Assembly: GCF_030811655.1 (NCBI RefSeq)
Contig: NZ_JAUSRE010000001.1
Location: 310,001 to 374,000, forward strand
DNA length: 64,000 bases
Reading direction: 5' to 3'
Origin: Pseudarthrobacter enclensis
GTDB taxonomy: Bacteria; Actinomycetota; Actinomycetes; Actinomycetales; Micrococcaceae
The notes beneath the pieces are model-generated. The model ran no database searches and was not told the DNA's origin. It saw only the letters and a list, made by a program, of their open reading frames with translations. Positions 26,134-35,228 of this stretch are shown here, piece after piece. How positions within the stretch are numbered: position 1 is the stretch's first letter; each line of letters starts with the position of its first letter. Made by a program: the position numbers and the translations under genes.

Positions 26134-26484
26134 ATGTCAGCTATATCTCTTCACCAGGTTTCACTCCCGTCAGCACCCCTGCGGCTAACGCGACGGGGCA
26201 GGATCGTCCTGATTGGGGTCCCGCTTGTTGTCATTGCCGTGCTATTGCTGTCCCTGGCCGGCATCTTCCATTCGCCGGCCAAGGCCTCTGATTCGGCCTC
26301 AGACCTGGCGGTCACGCCCACGCTCACCGTGACCGTGCAGCCGGGACAGTCCCTGTGGGCGATTGCCAGTGCGGTGGCACCGGACCGGGACGCCAGGGAC
26401 GTCGTGGCGGACATCGTCCAGCTCAACAACCTCAGGGCCGGGTCCGTGCTGCCTGGCCAGCAGTTGTTCGTCCCCACCCGTTGA
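26134..26484 (+). CDS. LysM membrane protein, putative SOS cell-division inhibitor (YneA/DivS/Rv2719c-like)
   Basis: A 116-aa protein with a basic N-terminus, one transmembrane helix (about residues 24-44) and a C-terminal LysM domain (65-114; VQPGQSLWAIASAVAP to LFVPTR) outside the cell. Its size, topology and divergent position next to lexA behind a LexA box match YneA of Bacillus, DivS of Corynebacterium and Rv2719c of Mycobacterium, which halt division during DNA damage. Sequence similarity to these is mainly architectural, so the function is inferred from context. Confidence 0.8.
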   Translation: MSAISLHQVSLPSAPLRLTRRGRIVLIGVPLVVIAVLLLSLAGIFHSPAKASDSASDLAVTPTLTVTVQPGQSLWAIASAVAPDRDARDVVADIVQLNNLRAGSVLPGQQLFVPTR

Positions 26485-26579
26485 GTATGCGCCTTTTTCG
26501 GGCGAGGCCTGCCTGGGCCGCGGTGGGGCGCCGGGGAGGGCGGAGAACCGTCACATTTTCCGGTCGTCGCCGAGGCAAC

Positions 26580-26585
26580 TAAACT
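26580..26585 (+). promoter_or_regulatory. -10 element of a leaderless hisC transcript
   Basis: TAAACT ends 6 nt before the hisC GTG. It starts the histidine operon segment. Confidence 0.55.
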
Positions 26586-26591
26586 GTTCAG

Positions 26592-27710
26592 GTGAACGAC
26601 CAGCTAGAACGTCTGAACCGGCTTCCCCTCCGCAGCAACCTTCGCGGCCTCACCCCCTACGGGGCGCCCCAACTGGACGTCCCCATCCTCCTGAACGTCA
26701 ATGAGAACACCCATGGTGTTCCGGCTGACGTCCGCGCCGCCATCAGCGCCGCCGTTACGGAGGCCGCTGCAGGGCTCAACCGCTACCCGGACCGCGAGTT
26801 CACCAAGCTTCGGAAGGCTCTGGCGGAATACCTTGGACACGGCCTGGATGAATCCAACGTGTGGGCAGCCAACGGCTCCAACGAAGTGCTTCAGCAAATT
26901 CTCCAGGCTTTTGGCGGTCCCGGCCGGACCGCGCTGGGCTTCCCGCCCACGTACTCCATGTACCCCCTGCTCGCGAGCGGAACCGACACCCAGTACATCA
27001 CCGGCGAGCGCGGCGAGGGCTACGACCTCAGCGCAGAGTCAGCTGCCCGCCAGGTCAGGGAACTGCAGCCGAACATCGTCTTCCTTTGCTCGCCCAACAA
27101 CCCCACCGGCACCGGACTGGGGCTGGACGTTGTGGAAGCCGTCTACGAGGCCGGCACGGACAGCCAGGCCATCGTGATCGTGGATGAGGCCTACCACGAG
27201 TTTGCCCATGACGGAACGCCAAGCGCCCTGACCCTGCTGCCGGGCAGGGAGCGGTTGATCGTGTCCCGCACCATGAGCAAGGCCTTCGCCCTGGCGGGAG
27301 CCAGGCTTGGCTACATGGCCGCTGCGCCCGAAGTCACCGATGCCCTGCGGCTGGTACGCCTCCCGTACCACCTGTCCGCCATCACCCAGGCCACCGCGCT
27401 TGCCGCCCTGGAACACCGCGAAGCCCTGATGGCCGACGTGCAGGACATCAAGGCCCAGCGGGACCGGATCGTGGCCGAACTGACCAGGATGGGGCTCACG
27501 CCGGCTGCGTCCGACTCGAACTACGTGTTCTTCGGCGGACTGGAGAATCCGCACCAGGTGTGGCAGGAACTGCTGGATGCCGGGGTGCTGATCCGGGATG
27601 TCGGCATCCCCGGGCACCTGAGGGTCACTGCAGGTACTGAGGCGGAAACCACAGCCTTCCTTACCTCCCTGGAACGCATCCTTGCGGGCCGGGCCGCGCT
27701 TCCCGCCTAG
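26592..27710 (+). CDS. hisC: Histidinol-phosphate aminotransferase HisC
   Basis: PLP enzyme that converts imidazole acetol phosphate to histidinol phosphate. 372 aa, aminotransferase class I/II fold, with NVNENTHG near the N-terminus, the SPNNPTGTG motif, IVDEAYHEF and the PLP-binding lysine in SRTMSKAFALAG. GTG start, leaderless. hisB follows 61 nt later. hisD, usually just upstream, is absent from this side; instead lexA/LysM precede it. Confidence 0.95.
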   Translation: MNDQLERLNRLPLRSNLRGLTPYGAPQLDVPILLNVNENTHGVPADVRAAISAAVTEAAAGLNRYPDREFTKLRKALAEYLGHGLDESNVWAANGSNEVLQQILQAFGGPGRTALGFPPTYSMYPLLASGTDTQYITGERGEGYDLSAESAARQVRELQPNIVFLCSPNNPTGTGLGLDVVEAVYEAGTDSQAIVIVDEAYHEFAHDGTPSALTLLPGRERLIVSRTMSKAFALAGARLGYMAAAPEVTDALRLVRLPYHLSAITQATALAALEHREALMADVQDIKAQRDRIVAELTRMGLTPAASDSNYVFFGGLENPHQVWQELLDAGVLIRDVGIPGHLRVTAGTEAETTAFLTSLERILAGRAALPA

Positions 27711-27714
27711 ACTT
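27709..27714 (+). promoter_or_regulatory. Possible internal -10 element before hisB
   Basis: TAGACT overlaps the hisC stop codon and would start a transcript about 50 nt before hisB, which has its own ribosome-binding site (AAGGATCC). Confidence 0.3.
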
Positions 27715-27771
27715 GATATTGCGGCGCTGGGCGCCCTGAACCACTTCTTCTCCCACTAAGGATCCTTCACC

Positions 27772-28398
27772 ATGAGTCCAACCGGATCGAATACGGCCGC
27801 GGCCCGGACCGCCCGCATGGAGCGAGCCACCAGTGAGTCCTCCGTACTCGTGGAGATCAACCTCGATGGAACCGGTGTATCGGACATCGACACCTCGGTG
27901 CCGTTTTACGATCACATGCTCACAGCCCTCTGCAAGCACTCCCTGATCGACATGACGGTCAAGGCCACCGGCGACATCCACATCGATGTCCACCACACGG
28001 TGGAGGATGTGGCCATCACCTTCGGCGAAGTCCTGCGGACTGCCCTGGGCAACAAGGCCGGAATCCGCCGGTTCGGCGAGGCCACCGTGCCCCTGGATGA
28101 GGCCCTCGCGAACGCGGTCGTGGACGTATCCGGCCGGCCCTACCTTGTTCACGGCGGCGAACCCGCCGGGCAGGAGTACCACCTGATCGGCGGCCACTTC
28201 ACGGGGTCACTGACCCGCCACGTCTTCGAAGCCATCACGCTGCACGCCGGCATTTGCCTGCACATGAACGTGCTGGCCGGCCGGGACCCGCACCACATCG
28301 TCGAGGCACAGTTCAAAGCCTTCGCCCGGGCTCTCCGTGCCGCCGTGGAGCCCGATCCGCGCGTTGAGGGCATCCCTTCCACCAAAGGCGCGCTGTGA
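27772..28398 (+). CDS. hisB: Imidazoleglycerol-phosphate dehydratase HisB
   Basis: Manganese enzyme of histidine biosynthesis, monofunctional (208 aa, no phosphatase domain). Duplicated metal motifs are visible: [22 protein letters not shown], and later [15 protein letters not shown] and [20 protein letters not shown] upstream of ATG serves as ribosome-binding site. The 3' end overlaps hisH by 4 bases. Confidence 0.96.
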   Translation: MSPTGSNTAAARTARMERATSESSVLVEINLDGTGVSDIDTSVPFYDHMLTALCKHSLIDMTVKATGDIHIDVHHTVEDVAITFGEVLRTALGNKAGIRRFGEATVPLDEALANAVVDVSGRPYLVHGGEPAGQEYHLIGGHFTGSLTRHVFEAITLHAGICLHMNVLAGRDPHHIVEAQFKAFARALRAAVEPDPRVEGIPSTKGAL

Positions 28399-29162
28399 GC
28401 GGGCAGGTCCTCAAGGACGGGGCCATCATTGACCCCACGGCGTCGCAAAAGCTGCCCTCCCCCGAGGGCAAGCCCACCGTCACGGTGCTGGATTACGGTT
28501 CGGGGAACGTCAGGTCAGCAGTGCGCGCCCTGGAAAGGGCAGGCGCTGAAGTAATCCTGAGCGCCAAGCCGGAGGACGTGCTGAACGCGGACGGCGTGGT
28601 TGTTCCCGGCGTTGGCGCCTTCGAGACGGTGATGCGCGAACTCAAGGCCGTGGATGGCATCCGGCTCATTGGCAGGCGTATTGCAGGGGGACGTCCCGTC
28701 CTGGGCATCTGCGTTGGCCTGCAGGTCCTTTTCGAAGCCGGAGTGGAACACGGGACCGAAGCCGAGGGCATCGGCGAGTGGCCCGGCAAAGTGGAGGCCC
28801 TCCCCGCTGAAGTCGTTCCGCACATGGGCTGGAACACAGTGAAGGTTCCCGAGGGCTCCAAGCTCTTTGCCGGCGTCGAAAACGAGCGGTTCTATTTTGT
28901 GCATTCGTATGGCGTGCAGGAATGGAACTTCGACGTCATCCAGCCGCGGATGGCACCGCCCCTGGTCACCTGGTCCGAGCATGGCGCCCCTTTCATCGCC
29001 GCAGTCGAGAACGGCCCGCTTTGCGCCACTCAGTTCCACCCGGAAAAGTCCGGCGATGCCGGCGCACGCCTGCTCCGCAACTGGGTGGAGGGGCTGCGCA
29101 GGCCGGCCGGCACGGCGCCGGGTTCCGGCGCAGCGTCAACCGACGCCGGCAGCGGCGCCTAG
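28395..29162 (+). CDS. hisH: Imidazole glycerol phosphate synthase glutaminase subunit HisH
   Basis: Class I glutaminase that feeds ammonia to HisF. 255 aa, with a 28-residue N-terminal extension before the usual [13 protein letters not shown] start, the nucleophile Cys in [11 protein letters not shown], and the His/Glu pair in [14 protein letters not shown]-terminal tail of about 20 Gly/Ala/Ser residues. GTG start overlaps the hisB stop. The HisF partner is not in the window. Confidence 0.95.
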   Translation: MSGQVLKDGAIIDPTASQKLPSPEGKPTVTVLDYGSGNVRSAVRALERAGAEVILSAKPEDVLNADGVVVPGVGAFETVMRELKAVDGIRLIGRRIAGGRPVLGICVGLQVLFEAGVEHGTEAEGIGEWPGKVEALPAEVVPHMGWNTVKVPEGSKLFAGVENERFYFVHSYGVQEWNFDVIQPRMAPPLVTWSEHGAPFIAAVENGPLCATQFHPEKSGDAGARLLRNWVEGLRRPAGTAPGSGAASTDAGSGA

Positions 29163-29321
29163 ATGTGGTCCGTACTCCTGACGGGCCTCGCGGGTATCCT
29201 GATCGGCGGCGGGATCTCGTTCCGGCAGCAACGGAAGTCCCTGTGGACGCAGGTTGTCTTTTACGTCCTGGCGGCCATGTCGCTGCTCGCCGCCTACCTG
29301 CTGACGCTGCCGGCCAGCTGA
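29163..29321 (+). CDS. Small two-helix membrane protein between hisH and priA
   Basis: A 52-aa ORF starting with ATG directly after the hisH stop, with no gap. Two hydrophobic helices (about residues 2-18 and 31-49) flank a basic loop (RQQRKSLW), giving a hairpin membrane topology. Codon use matches the neighbours (GC-rich third positions), and the exact abutment suggests real translation. I do not recognise the family and infer no function beyond co-expression with histidine genes. Confidence 0.7.
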   Translation: MWSVLLTGLAGILIGGGISFRQQRKSLWTQVVFYVLAAMSLLAAYLLTLPAS

Positions 29322-29373
29322 CCGCTCCGGCGGAACACCGGCCCTTGCCCGAACTGAAGAACCTACACCGAGG

Positions 29374-30126
29374 ATGAGTATGACCACCGCACACGACCTG
29401 CCGGTCCTTGAACTTCTGCCAGCTGTCGACGTCGTCAACGGGCAGGCCGTCCGGCTGGTCCAGGGTGAGGCGGGCAGCGAGACCAGCTATGGCACGCCCC
29501 TTGAAGCTGCCCTCAACTGGCAGCAGCAGGGCGCCGAGTGGGTCCATCTCGTGGACCTGGACGCCGCTTTTGGGCGCGGATCCAACGCCGACCTGCTCCG
29601 CGAGGTGGTGGGCCGGCTGGACATCAAGGTGGAGCTCTCCGGAGGCCTCCGCGATGACGACACCCTGGAAGCAGCCCTCGACCTGGGCGTGGCCAGGGTG
29701 AACCTGGGAACCGCCGCACTGGAGAACCCGGAGTGGACGGCGAGGGCCATCGACCGCTTCGGTGACAAGATCGCCGTCGGCCTCGACGTCCGCGGGACCA
29801 CCCTCGCCGGGCGCGGCTGGACCAAGGAAGGCGGCGACCTGTGGGACGTCCTGGGCCGTCTTGAGGAGGCAGGCTGCGCCCGGTACGTGGTCACCGACGT
29901 GACCAAGGACGGCACCCTCCAGGGGCCGAACGTTGAACTCCTGCGCCAGATGGTGGAAAAGACCGGCAAACCCGTAGTGGCATCCGGCGGCATCTCCAGC
30001 CTCGACGACCTCAAGGTCCTCCGCTCGCTGGTCCCCTTGGGCGTGGAGGGCGCCATCGTGGGGAAGGCCCTCTACGCAGGCGCCTTCACCCTGCCCCAAG
30101 CCCTCGACGTCGCCGGCCGCCGCTAG
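29374..30126 (+). CDS. priA: Bifunctional HisA/TrpF isomerase PriA
   Basis: Beta/alpha-barrel isomerase acting on ProFAR in histidine synthesis and, in actinobacteria, on phosphoribosylanthranilate in tryptophan synthesis. 250 aa, with [20 protein letters not shown] at the start (phosphate-binding Asp), [11 protein letters not shown], and the [14 protein letters not shown] motif. The [12 protein letters not shown] loop matches PriA rather than enterobacterial HisA. Bifunctionality is inferred from phylum; no trpF is visible here to test it. Confidence 0.92.
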   Translation: MSMTTAHDLPVLELLPAVDVVNGQAVRLVQGEAGSETSYGTPLEAALNWQQQGAEWVHLVDLDAAFGRGSNADLLREVVGRLDIKVELSGGLRDDDTLEAALDLGVARVNLGTAALENPEWTARAIDRFGDKIAVGLDVRGTTLAGRGWTKEGGDLWDVLGRLEEAGCARYVVTDVTKDGTLQGPNVELLRQMVEKTGKPVVASGGISSLDDLKVLRSLVPLGVEGAIVGKALYAGAFTLPQALDVAGRR

Positions 30127-30142
30127 GCCGGCCCACTCAACC

Positions 30143-31027
30143 ATGCCCGACGTCGACGAGCCGGAACGCCCGGCAGCCCGGCACTTGCCGGGACACATCG
30201 CCGCAGCGCTGGCCGGTGCCGGCGGCGCCGCGGATTCCGCGGGCCAGCCCTGGTCCGGGCGCAGCCTCGCCGGGGATGACGCGAAGATCCACAACTTTGA
30301 GGACGACGACGGCAGGGCCGACGCCGGCTACCTCGCCGCGGTAGCCGCGCTCAGGGAGGGAAGGGGCGATGAGGCAGGCGTGGTGGCCTCGCTGGCTACC
30401 GCCCGGGTCTTCATTCCCATCGTGGCCCAGCTTGCTGAAGAGGTGGAAACGGACCGCGGGTTGCATGGGGACAAACAGGCGGACATGGCGTTGGTGACCC
30501 TGAAGGCCGCCGACGGCAGGATCGCCCTGCCCGCCTTCACGTCTGCGGCAGCGTTGGCCGCCTGGCATCCCGAAGCCCGGCCCGTGGCTGTCTACGCCGC
30601 GCGGGCGGCCCTCTCGGCTGTGGCGGAAGGTGCCGAACTCCTGGTCCTGGACCCGGGCGCCGAGGTGACGTTCGTGGTCCGCCGTCCCGGAGTCTGGGCC
30701 CTCGCCCAGCAGCATGGCTGGGTTCCCTCCTACACTGACCAGGAGCTGGCGGGTGAGATGGGCCGGGCCGCCTCCCGTTTCACCGCCATCCGCGGCATCG
30801 AGCTGCTGCCCGGCAGGGGAGTGGCGTGCAGCGCCGCGGACGGCTCCATCATTCCGGGCGGCGGCGCCGGGCCGGAGCTCCAGGTGGTCCTGTACCTCGC
30901 GGACGGACTGGACGCCGGCGCGGTCCAGCAACTGGTGGCAGGCCTGCAGGCGGAGTGGTCGCGGAATGTATTGTTTGGGGAGCGCGTCGATTCCCTGGAG
31001 ATCAAACTAAGGCGCGCGCCCGATTAG
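30143..31027 (+). CDS. SseB-family protein
   Basis: A 294-aa cytosolic protein with an SseB N-terminal domain: ATARVFIPIVAQ, then ALVTLKAADGRIALPAFTSA followed by WHPEARPVAVYAA, and a C-terminal half with VVLYLADGLDAGAVQQL. It follows priA in many actinobacteria. SseB in enterics modulates secretion, but the role in actinobacteria is unknown. 16 nt separate it from priA, so it is likely in the same transcript. Confidence 0.85.
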   Translation: MPDVDEPERPAARHLPGHIAAALAGAGGAADSAGQPWSGRSLAGDDAKIHNFEDDDGRADAGYLAAVAALREGRGDEAGVVASLATARVFIPIVAQLAEEVETDRGLHGDKQADMALVTLKAADGRIALPAFTSAAALAAWHPEARPVAVYAARAALSAVAEGAELLVLDPGAEVTFVVRRPGVWALAQQHGWVPSYTDQELAGEMGRAASRFTAIRGIELLPGRGVACSAADGSIIPGGGAGPELQVVLYLADGLDAGAVQQLVAGLQAEWSRNVLFGERVDSLEIKLRRAPD

Positions 31028-31086
31028 CCGGCAGCCGAATGGGTGATCCCCGCCAGTGCTGCGGCACGCCCTGAAGGACCGCTTTC

Positions 31087-32409
31087 GTGAATTTCGCTCT
31101 CTACCGGGAGTTGCTCGCCGTCCGGCCCATCCGCTGGCTGCTGCTGGTGGGCATGATTGCCCGTATTCCACACTCGGCTGCCGGGGTGCTGCTCACCCTG
31201 CACATCGTCCTGACCCTGGGCCAGGGCTATGCCGCGGCCGGTGCTGCTGCGGCTGTGATGACCATCGGCATTGCCCTCGGCGCGCCGTGGCGGGGCCGTC
31301 GCGTGGACACCGTGGGGTTGCGGACCGCGCTCATTCCGTCAGTGGTTTCGGAGACCGTGATCTGGTCCATCGTGCCGCATGTGTCCTACCAATGGCTCCT
31401 TCCGCTGGTCTTCGTCGGCGGTCTCCTCACCCTGCCTATCTTCAGTGTGGTCCGGCAGTCCTTGGGCGTCCTGGCCGAAGGGGAGCAGCGCCGCACCGCC
31501 TTCGCCCTGGATGCCATCACCACCGAAATGGTGTTCATGATCGGCCCGGCCGCCGGTGCTGTCGTGGCCACAAGCGGATTCACCACCGCGGGACTGACCG
31601 TAGTGGGAGTGGCCACGTCCCTCGCAGGGCTGCTCCTCATGTGGTTCAACCCGCCCACCCGCAGCCCGGCTCAAACCCTTGAGTGCGTGGAAGATGAGCA
31701 GCGTGCCGCGGAAGCAGCGGTATTGTCCACCGCTCCGGGCCATGTGCAGGGAGCAGCCGCGGACCTCGCCCCCGCCGGGGCGGCCGCCTCCGCTGGGCAG
31801 GATGGCCTGCACGGACGGCCGGGGGGTGGTTTGTCCTGGTTCACCACACCGGTGGCGGCACTCTTTGCCGTTGCCGCAGGCGCCGGAATGGTCCTCAGCG
31901 GCACGGACGTTGGCATTGTCGCCGCCCTGGAAATTGGGGGCCACCAGAGCGAAATAGGCATCGTCTTCGTGTTCTGGTGCGCGGCGTCAGTGGTGGGCGG
32001 CCTGGTTTACGGCGCCATGCACCGGCCCGTCCCGCCTGTCATCCTGTTGCTTGGCATGGCAGCGCTGACCCTGCCCATGGCCTTCGCCCACGACACCTGG
32101 ACGCTGGCTTTCATCTCCGTCCTGCCGGGCCTGCTGTGCGCGCCCGTCCTCTCCGCAGCCTCCGAGAAAGTGGCCGACCTCGTGTCGGAAGAGCGGCGCG
32201 GAGAAGCCATGGGGTGGTACGGCTCTGCCCTGACTGCCGGTGTTGCCCTTGGTTCACCGCTGGCCGGGGTGTTCATCGACGTCATGGGCCCTTCCGGCGG
32301 CTTCGTGTCCGTCGGCGCCGCGGGGGTAGTGCTGTGCCTTGTGGGCCTGGCGCTCCAGCAGCGACGCCGCAAAACTGCCGCCTGTACCACCGGATCGATC
32401 GCTCCGTAA
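31087..32409 (+). CDS. MFS transporter
   Basis: A 440-aa membrane protein of the major facilitator superfamily, with about 12 hydrophobic helices and a cytoplasmic linker (residues about 195-260) between the two halves. Motif-A-like GAPWRGRRVDTVGLR follows helix 2. Substrate cannot be told from sequence; drug efflux is common in this group. GTG start is consistent; a strong terminator sits 74 nt downstream. Confidence 0.85.
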   Translation: MNFALYRELLAVRPIRWLLLVGMIARIPHSAAGVLLTLHIVLTLGQGYAAAGAAAAVMTIGIALGAPWRGRRVDTVGLRTALIPSVVSETVIWSIVPHVSYQWLLPLVFVGGLLTLPIFSVVRQSLGVLAEGEQRRTAFALDAITTEMVFMIGPAAGAVVATSGFTTAGLTVVGVATSLAGLLLMWFNPPTRSPAQTLECVEDEQRAAEAAVLSTAPGHVQGAAADLAPAGAAASAGQDGLHGRPGGGLSWFTTPVAALFAVAAGAGMVLSGTDVGIVAALEIGGHQSEIGIVFVFWCAASVVGGLVYGAMHRPVPPVILLLGMAALTLPMAFAHDTWTLAFISVLPGLLCAPVLSAASEKVADLVSEERRGEAMGWYGSALTAGVALGSPLAGVFIDVMGPSGGFVSVGAAGVVLCLVGLALQQRRRKTAACTTGSIAP

Positions 32410-32482
32410 CTGCCGTTTTGACCCGGCTAAAGGGCAGTTACGGAACAATGGATGAGCCGCGGGAATGTCCGCGGGGAAACGA

Positions 32483-32521
32483 CGACGGCGGGACGGCCTG
32501 CAAAAGGCCGTCCCGCCGTCG
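32483..32521. terminator. Strong bidirectional terminator
   Basis: Perfect 17-bp stem CGACGGCGGGACGGCCT / AGGCCGTCCCGCCGTCG with loop GCAAA, between the convergent MFS and DUF1844 genes. Confidence 0.85.
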
Positions 32522-32545
32522 GGCGCTGCGTGGGGGAGTCTGTCC

Positions 32546-32932
32546 CTAGTTCACTGCCCCGGTGTACTTTTCACCCGGGCCCTTGCCCGGGGCGTCCGGA
32601 ATCAGTGATTCCTCGCGGAAGGCCAGCTGGAGGGAGCGCAGGCCATCGCGCAAGGGTCCGGCGTGCTGGGAGCCGATTTCGGGGGCTGCTGCCGTCACCA
32701 GGCCTGCCAGCGCGGTGATCAGTTTCCGGGCCTCGTCCAGGTCCTTCAGCTCGGCTGCATTGTCTTCGGCGGCGAGGCCAAGCTTCACCGCGGCTGCACT
32801 CATCAGGTGCACGGCGGCCGTGGTGATGACCTCGATGGCAGGGACCTCCGAGATGTCCCGGATCTGTTGTGAAACGTCCGGGCCTGCGTCGCCGGGCTCG
32901 AAAACGTACGAATTACTGTCTGAGGTGCTCAT
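32546..32932 (-). CDS. DUF1844 family protein
   Basis: A 128-aa acidic protein of the DUF1844 family, with DISEVPAIEVITTAAVHLMSAA-like core (residues 26-47 region), LGLAAEDNAAELKDLDEARKLI and a C-terminal SLQLAFREESLIPD. It is divergent from infC, the position it holds in many actinobacteria. Function unknown. Confidence 0.88.
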   Translation of the reverse strand: MSTSDSNSYVFEPGDAGPDVSQQIRDISEVPAIEVITTAAVHLMSAAAVKLGLAAEDNAAELKDLDEARKLITALAGLVTAAAPEIGSQHAGPLRDGLRSLQLAFREESLIPDAPGKGPGEKYTGAVN

Positions 32933-33038
32933 ACTGGTAAGCTTGACACAGACCGACTGGATGTCGTTATTTCAGGGATTGTCCCAAAACGATCAGGTTC
33001 CCAACAGCGCATCACAACGCTGACGGGAATTTTTTCTG

Positions 33039-33044
33039 TAGAAT
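33039..33044 (+). promoter_or_regulatory. -10 element for the infC operon
   Basis: TAGAAT, after a T-rich stretch, about 245 nt before the infC start. It implies a leader of roughly 240 nt, unlike the leaderless genes around. No -35 box at ideal spacing. Confidence 0.5.
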
Positions 33045-33213
33045 AGCATCCAGTTTGCAAGCGGAGTTCTCTCCCACCCGCGTCAGCCGCTGTCCCAGGT
33101 GTTCCTTTGGAACCCAGGGGGACGTAAGGTTGCCGGGTACCTGGTTGGCACAGCCCGGCAGTTGCCGGTTTGTGCAGATGCACCCCATGCGGGTTCGCTT
33201 CGCCAACCTGTTT

Positions 33214-33255
33214 GAGGCCTTCGATTGCTCCGGCAATTGGGGGCCTTCTCTATTT
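33214..33255 (+). terminator. Attenuator-like hairpin in the infC leader
   Basis: AGGCCTTCGATTG (33215-33227) pairs with CAATTGGGGGCCT (33234-33246), 13 bp counting G-U wobbles, loop CTCCGG, followed by TCTCTATTT. It lies 35-75 nt before infC and looks like a transcription attenuator for the infC-rpmI-rplT operon. Confidence 0.55.
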
Positions 33256-33289
33256 GCCGGGACTCAACAACAAACACAGGAGCTTTAAC

Positions 33290-34333
33290 ATTAGCGAGCC
33301 AAGAATCAATGAGCGTATCCGCGTCCCCGAGGTGCGGCTGGTCGGACCTGCAGGTGAACAGGTAGGAATCGTCCGTATTGAGGATGCCCTGCGCCTGGCT
33401 GCCGAGTCCGACCTTGATCTCGTTGAAGTTGCACCTCAGGCGAAGCCTCCGGTGTGCAAGCTGATGGACTTCGGCAAGTACAAGTACGAGGCCGCAGTCA
33501 AGGCACGCGAAGCCCGGAAGAACCAGACAAACACTGTTCTGAAGGAAATCCGCTTCCGCCTGAAGATCGACACCCACGACTACGAGACCAAGCGTGGGCA
33601 CGCCCTGCGCTTCCTCGGCGCCGGGGACAAGGTCAAGGCCATGATCCAGTTCCGTGGCCGTGAGCAGCAGCGTCCGGAGATGGGCATCCGCCTGCTCCAG
33701 CGCTTCGCGGACGACGTCGCCGAAGTTGGCGTGGTGGAGTCCAGCCCCCGTATTGATGGCCGCAACATGGTCATGGTGGTTGGCCCGCTGAAGAACAAGG
33801 CTGAGGCCAAGGCTGAAGCACGGCGCGCTACGCAGCGTGCCGAAGCCAAGGCGCAGAACGAAGCCAAGGCTGCCGGGCGCGTTGACACGTCAGGCAAGGA
33901 CCAGACGCCCATGACGCAGTCGCTGGCGGACCTCCTGCCCGAAGGCTTCACGGTGTCCACCGAGCCGGAGGCCGTTGCAGAGAAGGCTCCCGCTGAGGTG
34001 CCGGCTGCTCCCCAGGAGGAGGCTCCGAAGCAGGAAGCCCCGAAGGCTGCTGCTCCGAAGCAGGAAGCCCCCAAGGCTGGCGCTCCTAAGCAGGAAGCCC
34101 CGAAGGCTGCCGCTCCGAAGCAGGAAGCCCCCAAGGCTGCTGCCCCGAAGGCAGCTGCACCGGCCGCCAAACCTGCAGTAGCCGCCACGCCGCCGGCCGC
34201 CGCGCCGTCGGCGCCGAAGCCTGCTGCTGTGCCGGCGCCGCCGAAGCCGGTGGCCAGGCCTGCCGCGCCCAAGCCCGCTGCCCGCCCTGCCCCCAAGGCA
34301 GCGCCGAAGCCGGCCGGCAAGAAGACCAACTAG
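33290..34333 (+). CDS. infC: Translation initiation factor IF-3 with repeat-rich C-terminal tail
   Basis: Checks the start codon on the 30S subunit. The gene begins with the rare codon ATT at 33290, preceded by AGGAG with a 7-nt spacer; AUU on infC is a known autoregulatory device. 347 aa: conserved IF-3 N domain ([11 protein letters not shown]), linker and C domain up to about residue 185, then about 160 Ala/Pro/Lys-rich residues including four exact-length 10-residue repeats [12 protein letters not shown]. The tail nearly doubles the usual length. rpmI and rplT follow. Confidence 0.95.
   Translation: MSEPRINERIRVPEVRLVGPAGEQVGIVRIEDALRLAAESDLDLVEVAPQAKPPVCKLMDFGKYKYEAAVKAREARKNQTNTVLKEIRFRLKIDTHDYETKRGHALRFLGAGDKVKAMIQFRGREQQRPEMGIRLLQRFADDVAEVGVVESSPRIDGRNMVMVVGPLKNKAEAKAEARRATQRAEAKAQNEAKAAGRVDTSGKDQTPMTQSLADLLPEGFTVSTEPEAVAEKAPAEVPAAPQEEAPKQEAPKAAAPKQEAPKAGAPKQEAPKAAAPKQEAPKAAAPKAAAPAAKPAVAATPPAAAPSAPKPAAVPAPPKPVARPAAPKPAARPAPKAAPKPAGKKTN
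34025..34144 (+). repeat. Four tandem 30-bp units in the infC tail
   Basis: Units at 34025, 34055, 34085 and 34115 each encode PKQEAPKA(A/G)A. They are in frame within IF-3 and explain the low-complexity DNA here. Confidence 0.8.
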
Positions 34334-34453
34334 TTCACAGCTGCCGTAGGCTCCGTCCTCCGGCAGTCAGCAACCAGCATGCTGCCCGCAGGGGCCGCTG
34401 CGCGATAGAACTGCGGCCCCCGGGCCCGCAGAAACGTAAGGAGATCGGTTCCC

Positions 34454-34648
34454 ATGCCGAAGATGAAGACCCACAGTGGTGCCAAGAAGCGCTTCAAGCT
34501 GACCGGCAGCGGCAAGCTGCGCCGCCAGCAGGCCAACCGCCGCCACTACCTGGAGCACAAGTCCAGCCGCCTGACCCGTCGCCTTGCCGGCGACAAGATC
34601 GTCTTCAAGGGCGACGCCAAGGTCATCCGGAAGATGCTCGGCATCTAG
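34454..34648 (+). CDS. rpmI: 50S ribosomal protein L35
   Basis: A 64-aa highly basic ribosomal protein starting [20 protein letters not shown], the standard L35 sequence. AAGGAG precedes ATG 34454. It sits between infC (120-nt gap) and rplT, the conserved infC-rpmI-rplT order. No separate promoter was seen; expression likely follows the infC leader. Confidence 0.98.
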   Translation: MPKMKTHSGAKKRFKLTGSGKLRRQQANRRHYLEHKSSRLTRRLAGDKIVFKGDAKVIRKMLGI

Positions 34649-34768
34649 TTTCCAAGTGATTTTTGACGGACCTTCCCCTGATGGCCCGTCACCTGCCAAA
34701 CAGCCTTCTCAGGCCGCCGGAACACCGGCAACAGATGCTTGGGATCAGATTTTCGAAGGAGTACGCAC

Positions 34769-35158
34769 GTGGCACGTGTGAAGAGGGCGGTCAACGCCCA
34801 CAAGAAGCGCCGGGTTGTTCTTGAACGGGCGAAGGGCTACCGCGGACAGCGTTCGCGCCTGTACCGCAAGGCCAAAGAGCAGCTGCTGCACTCGTTTGTG
34901 TACAGCTACGGTGACCGCAAGAAGAAGAAGGGTGACTTCCGCCGCCTGTGGATCCAGCGCATCAACGCTGCTTCCCGCGCCAACGGCCTCACCTACAACC
35001 GCCTCATCCAGGGCCTGAAGGCCGCCGAGGTCGAGGTTGACCGCCGCATGCTGGCCGAGCTTGCCGTCTCTGACGCCAACGCCTTCGCCGCACTGGTCCA
35101 GGTGGCCAAGGACTCCCTGCCGGCCGACACCTCCGCCAGGAAGGTTGCCGCAGCTTAG
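34769..35158 (+). CDS. rplT: 50S ribosomal protein L20
   Basis: 23S rRNA-binding assembly protein. 129 aa starting with GTG at 34769 ([15 protein letters not shown]), preceded by GAAGGA with an 8-nt spacer; the family starts here, so the longer frame to 34739 is not used. Contains [16 protein letters not shown] and [12 protein letters not shown]20 represses this operon in Bacillus; whether it does here through the infC leader is unknown. Confidence 0.98.
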   Translation: MARVKRAVNAHKKRRVVLERAKGYRGQRSRLYRKAKEQLLHSFVYSYGDRKKKKGDFRRLWIQRINAASRANGLTYNRLIQGLKAAEVEVDRRMLAELAVSDANAFAALVQVAKDSLPADTSARKVAAA

Positions 35159-35170
35159 TAGCCGCTGCCG

Positions 35171-35186
35171 CCCCTCGCATGAGGGG
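35171..35186 (+). terminator. Short hairpin after rplT
   Basis: CCCCTC-GCAT-GAGGGG, 6-bp stem, 12 nt after the rplT stop. Weak, without a T tract. Confidence 0.35.
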
Positions 35187-35216
35187 TCCAGTTCAGGAAC
35201 GAGTGGCCGCAGCTAC

Positions 35217-35222
35217 TACAGT
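35217..35222 (+). promoter_or_regulatory. -10 element of a leaderless 2'-O-methyltransferase transcript
   Basis: TACAGT ends 6 nt before ATG 35229. Confidence 0.55.
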
Positions 35223-35228
35223 TCTTGT

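Noticed and set aside
34025..34144. Tandem 30-bp repeats as a CRISPR array
   Set aside because: Units are contiguous without spacers and encode in-frame [10 protein letters not shown] inside IF-3.
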